Source: Paracoccaceae bacterium (GTDB taxonomy: Bacteria > Pseudomonadota > Alphaproteobacteria > Rhodobacterales > Rhodobacteraceae). From it: a stretch of DNA of 64,000 nucleotides. The notes under the pieces are model-generated. The model worked only from the letters and a program-made list of their open reading frames with translations. It had not been told where the DNA came from and did no database searches. A program made the position numbers and the translations under genes. Of this stretch, positions 1-9,429 are shown piece after piece (positions within the stretch are counted from its first letter, which is position 1; every line of letters begins with the position of its first letter). The DNA lies in the NCBI GenBank assembly GCA_024742575.1, contig JANSYF010000005.1, positions 1-64,000 of the forward strand, in the 5' to 3' direction.

Positions 1-28
1 CCCGGCAACTGCTGATCCGGAGGGCGCA

Positions 29-1330
29 ATGCCGCAATTTCTGTCCACGCTAGATGCCGATTTCGACTCGCGCTTTACCGCGATCCTCAATGCCAAGCGC
101 GAGGATAGCCCGGATGTGGATGACATCGTGGCGGGCATCATCGCCGATGTGCGCAAGCGTGGCGATGCGGCGGTGCTTGATCTGACGGCCAAGTTCGACC
201 GGCTTGAACTGACCGCGGACCAGTTGCGCGTGTCCGAGGCTGAAATCGACGCCGAGATCGCCAAGGTGCCGGAGGCAGAACGCATCGCCTTGGAAACCGC
301 GGCAGAGCGTATTCGCGCCTATCACGCGCGGCAGATTCCGCAGGACGAGATGTGGACTGACGAACAGGGGGCCACCTTGGGCTGGCGCTGGACGCCTGTG
401 TCGGCAGCCGGATTGTATGTTCCGGGCGGTTTGGCCAGCTATCCGTCCTCGGTCCTGATGAACGCCGTTCCTGCTAAGGTGGCGGGGGTAAAACGGCTTG
501 CGGTTACGGTGCCTACACCCGATGGCATCATCAACCCGCTTGTGATGATGGCCTGCCGCATCGCCGGGGTGGACGAGGTGTACCGCATCGGCGGGGCACA
601 GGCGATTGCAGCCTTGGCCTATGGCACCGAAACCATCGCGCCGGTAGACAAGATCACCGGGCCAGGCAACGCTTTTGTCGCCGCCGCGAAACGCCGGGTG
701 TTCGGCAAGGTGGGGATCGACATGATCGCCGGGCCGTCTGAGATCCTTGTGATTGCGGATGGCGAGAATGACCCCGACTGGATTGCCCTCGACCTGATGA
801 GCCAGGCTGAACACGACGAATCCGCGCAATCCTTGCTGATCACCACTGACGCGGCCTTTGGTCAGGCCGTGGCCGATGCTGTTGCAAAACGGCTTCAGAC
901 GCTAGAGCGCCGCGCGATTGCCGGGGTAAGCTGGCGCGATTTCGGCGCGGTGATCACCGTGCGCGATCTTAACGAGGCCGCCGAACTCTGTGACCGGATC
1001 GCGCCGGAGCACCTTGAGCTTTGCGTTGATGATCCCGATGCATTGTCCGCCAAGATCACCCACGCAGGGGCAATCTTCCTTGGCCAATGGACGCCCGAAG
1101 CCATCGGGGATTACGTTGGTGGGCCAAACCACGTTTTGCCGACAGCGCGATCGGCGCGGTTCTCGTCCGGGCTGTCGGTGCTGGATTTCGTGAAACGCAC
1201 GACACTGGCCAAGATGTCACCTGATGCGCTGCGGGCCATTGGTCCTGCGGCTGAAACGCTGGCACGGTCGGAATCGCTTGAGGCGCATGGGTTGTCCGTG
1301 ACCGCACGTCTGCGCAAGCTGAACGGCTGA
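29..1330 (+). CDS. hisD: Histidinol dehydrogenase
   Basis: Catalyses the last two steps of histidine synthesis, oxidising L-histidinol to L-histidine with NAD+, in the cytoplasm. At 433 aa it has normal family length. The family signature GPGNAFVAAAKRRVFG followed by DMIAGPSEILV lies around residues 210-240. Likely zinc ligands are the Q and H of SQAEHDESAQ, the D and H of IGDYVGGPNHV, and the H of LEAHGLS near the C-terminus. The ATG has a GGAGG site just upstream. The bases before it (ending TGCTGA at 10-15) could be the last codons of an upstream gene cut by the window edge. It is followed 60 bp later by murD, an unusual left neighbour for a dcw gene. Confidence 0.95.
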   Translation: MPQFLSTLDADFDSRFTAILNAKREDSPDVDDIVAGIIADVRKRGDAAVLDLTAKFDRLELTADQLRVSEAEIDAEIAKVPEAERIALETAAERIRAYHARQIPQDEMWTDEQGATLGWRWTPVSAAGLYVPGGLASYPSSVLMNAVPAKVAGVKRLAVTVPTPDGIINPLVMMACRIAGVDEVYRIGGAQAIAALAYGTETIAPVDKITGPGNAFVAAAKRRVFGKVGIDMIAGPSEILVIADGENDPDWIALDLMSQAEHDESAQSLLITTDAAFGQAVADAVAKRLQTLERRAIAGVSWRDFGAVITVRDLNEAAELCDRIAPEHLELCVDDPDALSAKITHAGAIFLGQWTPEAIGDYVGGPNHVLPTARSARFSSGLSVLDFVKRTTLAKMSPDALRAIGPAAETLARSESLEAHGLSVTARLRKLNG

Positions 1331-1390
1331 TCTTTCCCACCGCACTTAGATACTATAGCGGTTATCCCAAGACAGCAGCAGAGGTGCGCA

Positions 1391-2791
1391 ATGATCCCCG
1401 TTCAGGGCTTTGAAGGCCATCAGGTGGCCGTGTTGGGTTTGGGCCGGTCCGGCCTTTCGGCAGCGCGCGCCCTGCGCGAGGGCGGGGCGACGGCGATCTG
1501 CTGGGACGACAATCCCAAGGCCCGCGATACCGCCGAAGCCGAAGGGTTCGAGATTCGCGACCTGTCCCGTGACGGAGCGTTCGAGGCAGTTGCAAGCCTG
1601 ATCGTCAGCCCCGGCATCCCGCATCTCTACCCCGCACCGAACCCTGTGATCGCCAAGGCCTGGACCGCGGGCGTGCCCGTGGACAACGATATCGGCCTGT
1701 TCTTCCGATCTCTGGCAACGCGTGAATGGGATGAATTCGATACTGCTCCGAGGGTGATCGCTGTCACCGGATCAAATGGCAAGTCGACCACTTCGGCGTT
1801 GATCCATCACATTCTGTCCTCGACCGATCGACAAAGTCAGTTGGCAGGCAATATCGGGCGCGGGGTGCTGGACATTGACCCGCCGGGGGATGGCGATGTG
1901 GTGGTGTTGGAACTGTCCAGCTACCAGACCGATCTGGCCCGCGCGTTGACGCCGGATGTGGCGGTGTTCACCAACCTGTCGCCGGATCATCTTGACCGTC
2001 ATGCCGGGCTGGGTGGTTATTTCGCTGCCAAACGTCGGCTTTTTGCCGAGGGCGGACCAGACCGTGCAGTGATCGGCGTGGATGAAGACGAAGGGCTTTA
2101 TGTCGCTAACCAATTGGCTGAAGGACCGGGGGATGATCGGGTGATCCGAATCTCGTCGGGTCAAAAGCTTAGTGGGCCCGGCTGGCACGTCTACGCCCGC
2201 AAAGGCTTCCTGACGGAATGGCGCAAAGGCAAACAGGTGGCGTCCATCGATCTACGCGGCATAAAGGGGCTGCCGGGTGCGCATAACCACCAGAATGCTT
2301 GCGCCGCCTTTGCGGCAACGCGCGCGCTGGGCATTGCTCCGCGCCAAGTGGAAGCGGGCTTGCACACATTTGGAGGGTTGCCGCATCGCAGCCAGATCAT
2401 CGGCGAAAAGAACGGCGTGACCTTTGTCAATGACAGCAAGGCCACAAACGTCGATTCCGCGCTGAAGGCATTACAGGCATTCCAGAACATCCGCTGGATT
2501 TGTGGCGGATTGCAAAAAGAGGGCGGCCTTGATGGTCTGGCCCCCGGTTTCGAGCATGTTCGTAAGGCCTATGTCATTGGACGCGAAGCAGATGGGTTTG
2601 CGGTGCAACTGACTGGGGTCGATACAGAGGCCTGCGGCACCATGGAAGCTGCAGTCGCCAAGGCCGCCGCCGAGGCCGAGCCGGGCGACGTTGTGCTTTT
2701 GGCCCCGGCAGCGGCAAGTTTCGATCAGTATGACAGCTTCGAGAAACGTGGCGATGATTTCGCGGCCCGCGTGCACGCGCTTTTGACCTAG
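1391..2791 (+). CDS. murD: UDP-N-acetylmuramoyl-L-alanine--D-glutamate ligase
   Basis: Adds D-glutamate to UDP-MurNAc-L-Ala in cytoplasmic peptidoglycan precursor synthesis. The 466 aa protein shows the Mur-ligase order: an N-terminal Rossmann-like start ([17 protein letters not shown]), the ATP loop [14 protein letters not shown] near residue 125, the central [10 protein letters not shown] region, and [15 protein letters not shown] in the C-terminal domain. An AGAGG site precedes the ATG. The stop overlaps by 3 bases the stop of the convergent minus-strand gene. mraY, murE and murF are not in the window, so this is either the left end of the dcw block or a separated piece of it. Confidence 0.95.
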   Translation: MIPVQGFEGHQVAVLGLGRSGLSAARALREGGATAICWDDNPKARDTAEAEGFEIRDLSRDGAFEAVASLIVSPGIPHLYPAPNPVIAKAWTAGVPVDNDIGLFFRSLATREWDEFDTAPRVIAVTGSNGKSTTSALIHHILSSTDRQSQLAGNIGRGVLDIDPPGDGDVVVLELSSYQTDLARALTPDVAVFTNLSPDHLDRHAGLGGYFAAKRRLFAEGGPDRAVIGVDEDEGLYVANQLAEGPGDDRVIRISSGQKLSGPGWHVYARKGFLTEWRKGKQVASIDLRGIKGLPGAHNHQNACAAFAATRALGIAPRQVEAGLHTFGGLPHRSQIIGEKNGVTFVNDSKATNVDSALKALQAFQNIRWICGGLQKEGGLDGLAPGFEHVRKAYVIGREADGFAVQLTGVDTEACGTMEAAVAKAAAEAEPGDVVLLAPAAASFDQYDSFEKRGDDFAARVHALLT

Positions 2792-3405
2792 CCGTTGTCG
2801 CCGCGTTTGGCTGGTGGCGTGCGTAGCACTTGCATCAGACCCGCTGTAACTGCGTCGGCATGGATAACGCCCAGTTGCGCGGGGATCTTTTCGAGATCAA
2901 GAATATAAGCAATCGCGAACCGGTGCATGCCACCACCATCACGCAACGGGGTGCCGTCGCGGGCAATATGCACAAGGATGCCGCCTTGTTCGCGTCGGGA
3001 TGGATTCACGCTGCCATGTGGGCGCAACGTTCCGGTGCGCGTGGCTTCGTCGTATATTCGGTCAAGCTGATCATAGCGCCTGATCAGGTCTTCGCGGCTT
3101 GTCGCGCCGTCGATGCGGCCTTTCTCGTCGATCTGTTTAAGCATCCAGTCGAAAAGGTTGGTTTGCTGCCAAGGCACACCGCGTTCGAAATGGTCCCGAA
3201 TACTGTCCAGCTTGATCTGGCTTCCAAACGGTTTGCGCGACATGTCCCAGTCGCCGCCAACCACCATGCCTGAGTGCCTGCGCCGGAACCGGGGCGCGCC
3301 ATGGTCGGGATCGGCCTTGTACCAATCAGTCACATCGCGGGGTCGAATCCAGATCAGTTCGTCGCTTTGTGGCGCGTCAGGGCCAAATCGCCACCGGTTG
3401 CCCAT
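2788..3405 (-). CDS. ParB/sulfiredoxin-fold-like protein, downstream paralogue
   Basis: Not a named family that I can assign with certainty. The 205 aa protein is clearly paralogous to the gene just upstream (3354-4118): both share RRHSGMV-x-x-GDWD, an F-x-x-G-(I/V)-PW segment, a D-x-x-Y helix region, a glycine-rich (G/N)-x-HR-x-x-IA motif, and IPAQLGV-(I/V)-H near the C-terminus. A G-x-HR-x-x-A motif followed by a short strand is typical of the ParB-like nuclease or sulfiredoxin fold, so a nucleotide- or phosphate-binding role is possible, but this is inference. Its start overlaps the upstream gene by about 52 bp and its stop overlaps murD's stop. The ribosome site is weak, suggesting translational coupling. 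Confidence 0.7.
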   Translation of the reverse strand: MGNRWRFGPDAPQSDELIWIRPRDVTDWYKADPDHGAPRFRRRHSGMVVGGDWDMSRKPFGSQIKLDSIRDHFERGVPWQQTNLFDWMLKQIDEKGRIDGATSREDLIRRYDQLDRIYDEATRTGTLRPHGSVNPSRREQGGILVHIARDGTPLRDGGGMHRFAIAYILDLEKIPAQLGVIHADAVTAGLMQVLRTPPAKRGDNG

Positions 3406-4118
3406 ATCACGCGCCGCTTTGACCGGAACCCCGGCAGATATCGCCTTCCTAAGGTTGGTAATGCCGGTCCGCTGCGCAACTTGGCCAGCGCGTTTCTGTC
3501 AATCGCGCCGGGATGCACGACACCCAGCTGCGCTGGGATCCGCGTCAACCCCAAGGCGCGAGCAATGCCGATACGGTGGTTGCCAATGGCCCCGAATATC
3601 GGCTGGCCATGGCGATCAAGATGGACAAACACACCTTCCGGCAAACGCGGAGTGCCAAACCGCTGAACGGTTTCATCACGGAACCCATTGTCGCGAATAT
3701 CCGAATAGAGTGCGTCAATTCTTTCGTAACGCGCGATAATGTCGGCCATGCTTGTGCAACTGTCGAACGGACCGTGTTCGTCGATCATATCCTGCATCCG
3801 CTCGTAAACGCCCGTGACCTCCCACGGTATGCCATCGCAAAAATGTGCAAGACAGGCGGCGATTTTCCAAGACTCGTCCAATGGTTCGGTGTTCGTATCC
3901 CAATCGCCAGCCAACACCATGCCAGAGTGGCGCCGCTTGTAATCCGGCGTCTCTGCCGGGTTGCGCGTGTAGATGCGTGTCAGTTGCGATGGGTCTATCC
4001 AGATCCTTTCCTGCGTCCGTGGGTAGTCGCCGCCACCAGACAGGTGGTTCGCCAAGTCGCGGAATGGGCCGCGCAGAATGGCAAAGGGAGAGGAAGGGAT
4101 AACGGGGCTAGAGGGCAT
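3354..4118 (-). CDS. ParB/sulfiredoxin-fold-like protein, upstream paralogue
   Basis: A 254 aa paralogue of the gene it overlaps. Conserved blocks in order: WIDPSQLTRIY, YKRRHSGMVLAGDWD (about residues 60-74), HFCDGIPWEVTGVYERM, YERIDALYSDI, and GAIGNHRIGIARALGLTRIPAQLGVVHPGAI. Beyond the shared core it carries an extra C-terminal tail of about 50 residues that includes RSGPALPTLGRRYLPGF. No signal peptide or membrane segment is visible. Related-looking proteins are known to me from surface-polysaccharide neighbourhoods of halophiles and marine bacteria, but the role is unproved. It is the first gene of a two-gene unit running against the dcw genes. Confidence 0.72.
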   Translation of the reverse strand: MPSSPVIPSSPFAILRGPFRDLANHLSGGGDYPRTQERIWIDPSQLTRIYTRNPAETPDYKRRHSGMVLAGDWDTNTEPLDESWKIAACLAHFCDGIPWEVTGVYERMQDMIDEHGPFDSCTSMADIIARYERIDALYSDIRDNGFRDETVQRFGTPRLPEGVFVHLDRHGQPIFGAIGNHRIGIARALGLTRIPAQLGVVHPGAIDRNALAKLRSGPALPTLGRRYLPGFRSKRRVIWATGGDLALTRHKATN

Positions 4119-4148
4119 GTCCCCAAAATGTAAAAGTTTTATGAAACT

Positions 4149-5339
4149 TCAAGCCCGTTCTGTAACAGCGCGGCCTGCCGCGACACCAGAACTCCACGCC
4201 CATTGGAAATTATAGCCGCCCAGCCAACCGGTCACGTCCACCGCTTCGCCAATCATATAAAGCCCCGGCACATCACGCGACATCATCGTCTTGCTGTCGA
4301 TCCGGTCGGTACTGATCCCGCCCAATGTCACTTCGGCGGTGCGGTAGCCTTCGCTGCCCGTGGGGGTCAGCGACCAGTCACGCAGGGTACCTGTAATCTC
4401 GTCGATGCGTTTGTCCGAAAGGTCGCCGACATTGCCGCCCAAGGGCATGTCGGCGGCAAGATGGGTCACCAAGCGTTCGGGCAGTACCTCGGCCAAGGTG
4501 GTGGTTACATTGCGTTTGCCGTGGCTTTGGCGGGCTGACTTGAGCGCGGTCGCCAGATCATGATGGGGCAACAGGTTCACACTGATCGCATCCCCTTCGG
4601 TCCAATAGCTTGAGATTTGCAGCACGGCGGGTCCGCTCAGACCACGATGGGTAAAAAGCAGCGCTTCTTCGAACGTCGTGCCGTTGGCCTGCGCAATCAC
4701 CGGGGTCGAGACACCCGAGATCGCTGCAAATCGCTGGTCAGAGAATGTAAGCGGCACAAGAGCAGGGCGGGTGTCGGTGATCGCATGGTCGAATTTCCGC
4801 GCGATGTCATAGGCCAGACCCGTTGCGCCCATCTTGGGGATTGATTTGCCACCCGTGGCCAGCACGAGGTTGCGGGCATTGACGCTGTGGCGTTTGCCCT
4901 CGCGTTCGATCTGCGCGGTGAAACGCGATCCGTCATGGCTCAGGTCCACAAGCGAGGTTTGCAGCCAAAGTTCGGCCCCGGCCTGTGCTATCTCGGCGCG
5001 CAGCATGTCGACGATCTGGGTCGCTTTATCGTCGCAGAACAACTGCCCAAGCGTCTTTTCGTGCCACGCGATCTTGTGGCGGGTTACGAGGTCAAGGAAA
5101 TCCCACTGGGTGTAGCGGCTGAGTGCGGATTTGTGGAAATGCGGGTTTTGTCCGAGGAACCGCGTGGGATCGGTGTGCATGTTGGTGAAGTTGCAGCGCC
5201 CGCCGCCAGAGATGCGGATTTTCTCGCCCGGCGACTTGGCGTGGTCTATGATGAGCGTCGATGGCCCAGCATGGGTCGCGCACATCATTCCGGCCGCCCC
5301 GGCACCAAGGATCAGAGTGTTCACCTGCATGGCGGGCAT
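4149..5339 (-). CDS. BaiN/HI0933-family FAD-dependent oxidoreductase
   Basis: A cytoplasmic flavoprotein of 396 aa, usual for the HI0933/BaiN group. The N-terminus has the dinucleotide fold LILGAGAAGMMCA and then SGGGRCNFTN, the hallmark of this family. ATGGKSIPKMGATG around residue 160 and the C-terminal GEAVDVTGWLGGYNFQWAWSSG complete the FAD-binding site. The substrate is unknown for most members. It lies 30 bp upstream of the ParB-like pair on the same strand, so it may be co-transcribed with them. An in-frame ATG three codons later (5330) is an equally possible start. Confidence 0.85.
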   Translation of the reverse strand: MPAMQVNTLILGAGAAGMMCATHAGPSTLIIDHAKSPGEKIRISGGGRCNFTNMHTDPTRFLGQNPHFHKSALSRYTQWDFLDLVTRHKIAWHEKTLGQLFCDDKATQIVDMLRAEIAQAGAELWLQTSLVDLSHDGSRFTAQIEREGKRHSVNARNLVLATGGKSIPKMGATGLAYDIARKFDHAITDTRPALVPLTFSDQRFAAISGVSTPVIAQANGTTFEEALLFTHRGLSGPAVLQISSYWTEGDAISVNLLPHHDLATALKSARQSHGKRNVTTTLAEVLPERLVTHLAADMPLGGNVGDLSDKRIDEITGTLRDWSLTPTGSEGYRTAEVTLGGISTDRIDSKTMMSRDVPGLYMIGEAVDVTGWLGGYNFQWAWSSGVAAGRAVTERA

Positions 5340-5472
5340 CCATCACGGAACCGGATGACACGCAAGGGGTGCTGCGCGAATCATTCCTCTGGATCGCGCG
5401 AATCATATCGGTTAGAGTGCTGCCAAAGACCCGGGAAACACGGGTGATCGAGGCAGAAATAGCGGTGAAACC
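5340..5472. promoter_or_regulatory. Divergent intergenic region before ftsW with GANTC-containing direct repeat
   Basis: This 133 bp region separates the minus-strand flavoprotein from ftsW and must hold promoters for both. The 11-mer GCGCGAATCAT occurs at 5374-5384 and again at 5396-5406, exactly 22 bp apart. Each copy carries GAATC, a GANTC site of the CcrM methyltransferase used for cell-cycle control in alphaproteobacteria. The regulatory role is inference. Confidence 0.45.
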
Positions 5473-6639
5473 ATGACAGAGATGGTCTATGGCGCGGTGC
5501 CCACCCGCGCAGGCGAACCTGTGTTGCCGAAATGGTGGCGCACGGTCGACAAGTGGTCCTTGTCCTGCATCCTGATCCTATTCGGCATCGGCATCCTGTT
5601 GGGGTTGGCGGCCTCTCCACCCTTGGCGGAACGAAATGGGTTTGCGCCCTTCCACTATGTTCAGCGGCAGGCTGTATTCGGCGGACTGGCGTTGGGTGTG
5701 ATGATATTTGTCTCCATGTTGAGTCCCATTGTGGTGCGCCGACTGGCGGTTCTTGGGTTTGCTGCGGCCTTTATCGCCTTGTCGCTGTTGCCGTTTTTCG
5801 GCACCGACTTCGGAAAAGGAGCTGTGCGTTGGTACTCGCTTGGTTTTGCGTCGATCCAGCCTTCTGAATTCCTAAAGCCCACCTTCGTGATTGTGACTGC
5901 TTGGTTTTTGGCCGCCAGTCAGGATTTGGGCGGCCCTCCGGGCAAGACGCTGTCCTTTGCTATCACGATCAGCATTGTTCTGATGCTTGCCCTGCAACCA
6001 GACTTTGGTCAGGCCTGTCTGGTGCTGTTTGGCTGGGGGGTGATGTATTTCGTCGCCGGTGCGCCAATGCTGTTGTTGATGATCCTAGTAGGATTTGTGG
6101 TTCTGGGCGGCACTGTCGCCTACCAGAATTCGGAACACTTTGCCCGCCGCATCGACGGTTTTCTTAGCCCCGAGGTCGATCCAACCACGCAGCTGGGCTA
6201 TGCCACCAACGCCATCCGCGAAGGCGGGTTTCTAGGGGTCGGTGTGGGCGAGGGGCAGGTGAAATGGTCCCTGCCGGATGCCCATACGGATTTCATCATC
6301 GCCGTTGCCGCCGAAGAATACGGGCTTGTTCTTGTCCTCATCATTATCGCGCTTTACGCCACGATCGTGGTGCGGTCGCTGCTGCGGCTGATGCGCGAAC
6401 GCGATCCGTTCATTCGACTGGCGGGCACAGGGTTGGCCTGCATGTTCGGCGTTCAGGCGATGATCAACATGGGTGTCGCGGTGCGGCTTCTTCCGGCCAA
6501 GGGTATGACGCTGCCTTTCGTCAGCTACGGCGGGTCGTCCCTGATCGCTGGGGGCATTGCGGTTGGCATGCTTCTGGCCTTTACACGCAGTCGACCACAG
6601 GGCGAAATCGGCGATATCTTGCGAGGACGGCTGCGTTAA
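5473..6639 (+). CDS. ftsW: Lipid II polymerase / division protein FtsW
   Basis: A SEDS-family septal peptidoglycan glycosyltransferase of the inner membrane, working with the division transpeptidase FtsI. The 388 aa protein has about ten hydrophobic segments starting near residue 35. It carries the SEDS hallmarks: GAVRWYSLGFASIQPSEFLKP in the middle, the loop region with AEEYGLVLVL, and the C-terminal LPFVSYGGSSLIAGG. The start follows a GGTGAAACC leader. It resumes the plus-strand dcw order after the minus-strand insertion and precedes murG by about 90 bp. Confidence 0.96.
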   Translation: MTEMVYGAVPTRAGEPVLPKWWRTVDKWSLSCILILFGIGILLGLAASPPLAERNGFAPFHYVQRQAVFGGLALGVMIFVSMLSPIVVRRLAVLGFAAAFIALSLLPFFGTDFGKGAVRWYSLGFASIQPSEFLKPTFVIVTAWFLAASQDLGGPPGKTLSFAITISIVLMLALQPDFGQACLVLFGWGVMYFVAGAPMLLLMILVGFVVLGGTVAYQNSEHFARRIDGFLSPEVDPTTQLGYATNAIREGGFLGVGVGEGQVKWSLPDAHTDFIIAVAAEEYGLVLVLIIIALYATIVVRSLLRLMRERDPFIRLAGTGLACMFGVQAMINMGVAVRLLPAKGMTLPFVSYGGSSLIAGGIAVGMLLAFTRSRPQGEIGDILRGRLR

Positions 6640-6728
6640 GTGCTTTATGTGGGGTGAATTACCCCTTGGTTTGTTGACAAACGCCTCTTTGGCAGGTCTC
6701 TGTCGGTCAATCCTTGGGCGGGGGACTT

Positions 6729-7847
6729 ATGCGCAAACCTTATCTTGTCATCGCAGCCGGAGGGACCGGCGGTCACATGTTCCCGGCACAGGCGCTGGCC
6801 GAGGTCATGTTGCGCCGGGGCTGGCGGGTTAAGCTATCCACCGATGCGCGGGGCGCGCGCTACACAGGTGGGTTTCCGCATTCGACTGAGATCGAGCAAG
6901 TCGCTAGCGCAACCTTCGCGCGGGGTGGCATTGTTGCCAAAGCCTTGGTGCCTCTGCGTGTGATTGGCGGTGTCCTGTCCATGTCGTGGCGGATGCTGCG
7001 CGACCGACCTGACGTGGTTGTCGGGTTTGGCGGCTACCCGTCGATCCCGGCACTGGGGGCTGCGTGGGTGCTGCGCCGTCCGCGCATGATCCATGAACAG
7101 AACGGCGTGCTGGGTCGGGTCAACGCCATTTTTGCCAAGCGGGTCGATCAGGTCGCTTGCGGGACGTGGCCTACAACCCTGCCCGACGGTGTCAACGGCG
7201 TGCATGTAGGCAATCCGGTACGGCTGGCCGTCAAGGACCGTGCGGGCGCGGCCTATATCCCACCCGGTGACTACCCGATGTCGATCCTCGTGATCGGTGG
7301 GTCGCAGGGCGCGCGTATCCTGTCGGATGTGGTGCCGCCCGCGATTGCGTCTTTGCCGCTTGAAACCCTGCAACATCTGCGCGTCAGCCATCAGGCGCGT
7401 GACGAAGACGGGGAACGTGTGGCGGCCTATTATGCGGAACAGGGCGTCAATGCTGACGTGCAGCCTTTCTTCAGCGATGTGCCCAAGCGGATGACCGAAG
7501 CACAGCTTGTGATTTCGCGCTCGGGCGCGTCAAGCGTCGCCGATATTTCGGTGATCGGGCGACCGTCAATCCTTGTGCCCTATGCCGCGGCGACCGGCGA
7601 TCATCAGAGCGCCAATGCGCGCGGTTTGGTCGAATCCGGCGCAGCGATCCGCATTCCCGAAAGCAAACTGAACGTCGACAGTCTGGCCGAACAGATCGTC
7701 GCGGTTTTGCAAAACCCCCAAGCGGCGTTGCACATGTCACAAGCCGCGCTGTCGCAGGCCAAACCCGACGCCGCGCAAGACCTTGCCGCGCTGGTCGAGA
7801 TGTTGGCAGGCCAAACACCACAGACCCCAGAAGGACAGACCGAATGA
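6729..7847 (+). CDS. murG: Undecaprenyldiphospho-muramoylpentapeptide beta-N-acetylglucosaminyltransferase
   Basis: Adds GlcNAc from UDP-GlcNAc to lipid I, making lipid II, on the cytoplasmic face of the membrane. A GT28 protein: [17 protein letters not shown] at the N-terminus, [32 protein letters not shown] in the C-domain and [10 protein letters not shown] for donor binding. The ORF track starts at a TTG at 6714. The ATG at 6729 is preferred because GGGGGA lies directly upstream and the protein then begins [12 protein letters not shown], giving 372 aa. It overlaps the murC start through ATGA. Confidence 0.96.
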   Translation: MRKPYLVIAAGGTGGHMFPAQALAEVMLRRGWRVKLSTDARGARYTGGFPHSTEIEQVASATFARGGIVAKALVPLRVIGGVLSMSWRMLRDRPDVVVGFGGYPSIPALGAAWVLRRPRMIHEQNGVLGRVNAIFAKRVDQVACGTWPTTLPDGVNGVHVGNPVRLAVKDRAGAAYIPPGDYPMSILVIGGSQGARILSDVVPPAIASLPLETLQHLRVSHQARDEDGERVAAYYAEQGVNADVQPFFSDVPKRMTEAQLVISRSGASSVADISVIGRPSILVPYAAATGDHQSANARGLVESGAAIRIPESKLNVDSLAEQIVAVLQNPQAALHMSQAALSQAKPDAAQDLAALVEMLAGQTPQTPEGQTE

Positions 7848-9241
7848 ATGCCGCCACCAAACTGCCCGTCGATATCGGCGCCATCCATTTTGTCGGCATC
7901 GGCGGTATCGGCATGTCCGGCATTGCCGAAGTGCTGGTTAACCTTGGCTATACGGTGCAGGGATCAGACCTGAAGGCCAGCAAGATTACCAGCCGACTGG
8001 CGGATCTGGGTGCGCGGATTTTCGAGGGGCAACGGGCCGAGAACCTTGATGGGGCCGAAGTGGTTGTCGTCTCAACCGCGATCAAACCGGGCAATCCCGA
8101 ACTGGACGAGGCGCGCAAGCGGGGGCTTCCCGTGGTGCGCCGGGCTGACATGCTGGCTGAACTGATGCGGCTCAAGTCGAACATCGCGATTGCCGGGACA
8201 CATGGGAAAACCACGACCACGACAATGATGGCAGAACTCATGGTGGCGGGCGGGTTCGATCCGACGGTGATCAATGGCGGGATCATCCACGCCTATGGCT
8301 CGAACGCGCGGATGGGGCAGGGCGAATGGATGGTGGTCGAAGCGGACGAAAGCGACGGATCGTTCAATCGTCTGCCCGCGACCATCGGGATCGTCACCAA
8401 TATCGATCCCGAACATATGGAGCATTGGGGCGACTTCGACAAACTGCGGCAGGGCTTTCAGGACTTTGTGTCGAACATCCCTTTCTATGGTGTCGCCGTG
8501 TGCTGCACCGACCATGAAGAGGTGCAACGCCTCGTCGGCAAGGTTACGGACCGACGTGTTGTGACCTATGGCTTCAACGCGCAAGCAGATGTGCGGGCTG
8601 TGAACCTGCGCTATGAAAAGGGCGTGGCGCATTTCGACATCGCGCTTCAGGCGGAGGATGACACGATTGAAGAGTGTACCCTGCCGATGCCCGGCGATCA
8701 TAACGTGTCGAACGCGTTGTCCGCAGTTGCTGTTGCCCGGCACCTGGGGATGAAGAAATCCGAAATCCGCGAGGCGCTTGCGGCCTTTGGCGGTGTGAAC
8801 CGACGCTTCACCAAGGTGGGCGAATGGAACGGTGTGACGATCATCGACGATTACGGCCACCACCCAGTCGAGATTGCCGCAGTGCTTAAGGCCGCGCGAC
8901 AGGCGTCCGAGGGGCGGGTGATCGCCGTGCACCAACCGCATCGCTATACCCGTCTGGCCAGCCTTTTTGATGATTTCTGCGCCTGCTTCAACGAAGCGGA
9001 TGTGGTGGCGATTGCCGAAGTGTTTTCAGCCGGGGAAGACCCCATCGAAGGCGCGTCGCGCGATGATTTGGTCGCGGGCCTGATCCGACACGGCCACCGC
9101 CACGCGCGTGCAATCCTGAACGAAGACGATCTGGAGCGGCTTGTCCGCGAACAAGCCCGCCCGGGGGATATGGTGGTCTGTCTTGGCGCAGGGACGATCA
9201 GTACCTGGGCCAACGGGTTGCCAGAGCGGTTGGCAAAGTAG
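7844..9241 (+). CDS. murC: UDP-N-acetylmuramate--L-alanine ligase
   Basis: Adds the first amino acid, L-alanine, to UDP-MurNAc in the cytoplasm. 465 aa. Visible blocks are the Rossmann start [17 protein letters not shown], the ATP loop [17 protein letters not shown] near residue 120, [13 protein letters not shown], the central [13 protein letters not shown], and [15 protein letters not shown] in the last third. The ATG sits in the murG stop (ATGA overlap) behind AAGGA, so the two genes are translationally coupled. Directly after the stop comes the first double-palindrome repeat, where the continuous Mur gene order is interrupted. Confidence 0.97.
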   Translation: MNAATKLPVDIGAIHFVGIGGIGMSGIAEVLVNLGYTVQGSDLKASKITSRLADLGARIFEGQRAENLDGAEVVVVSTAIKPGNPELDEARKRGLPVVRRADMLAELMRLKSNIAIAGTHGKTTTTTMMAELMVAGGFDPTVINGGIIHAYGSNARMGQGEWMVVEADESDGSFNRLPATIGIVTNIDPEHMEHWGDFDKLRQGFQDFVSNIPFYGVAVCCTDHEEVQRLVGKVTDRRVVTYGFNAQADVRAVNLRYEKGVAHFDIALQAEDDTIEECTLPMPGDHNVSNALSAVAVARHLGMKKSEIREALAAFGGVNRRFTKVGEWNGVTIIDDYGHHPVEIAAVLKAARQASEGRVIAVHQPHRYTRLASLFDDFCACFNEADVVAIAEVFSAGEDPIEGASRDDLVAGLIRHGHRHARAILNEDDLERLVREQARPGDMVVCLGAGTISTWANGLPERLAK

Positions 9242-9256
9242 GTTCGGATCAGCCGA

Positions 9257-9297
9257 AGGATGCGTCGACGCATCCTCGTTTTCGGTCGACCGAAAAC
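9257..9297. repeat. Double-palindrome extragenic repeat, copy 1
   Basis: Two perfect 20 bp palindromes one base apart: AGGATGCGTCGACGCATCCT (9257-9276) and GTTTTCGGTCGACCGAAAAC (9278-9297). Both are centred on GTCGAC. The element begins 16 bp after the murC stop. A near-identical pair in the same order and orientation lies after the amine oxidase gene (copy 2). There is no T-run, so it is not a textbook intrinsic terminator, though an RNA 3'-end role is possible. Confidence 0.9.
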
Positions 9298-9429
9298 AGG
9301 GGCGTTGTTCCCAAGCTTGCGACTTCACTCCAACAGATTTGTGAACCAGAGGAGACCGGGGTTCGGGTTTCCTTGGCGGCGCGTTGCGTCTACCACTTGA
9401 GATCAGTTTTTGGATGCAGGAGCGACGCG

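Noticed and set aside
2830-3273. Plus-strand ORFs opposite the ParB-like pair (also 3113-3739, 3513-4133)
   Set aside because: Considered as alternatives because the family is unfamiliar, but the minus-strand proteins are paralogous to each other over several motifs, which shadow frames would not show.
8072-8941. Minus-strand ORF of 289 aa over murC
   Set aside because: Shadow of the murC ATP-binding and central domains.
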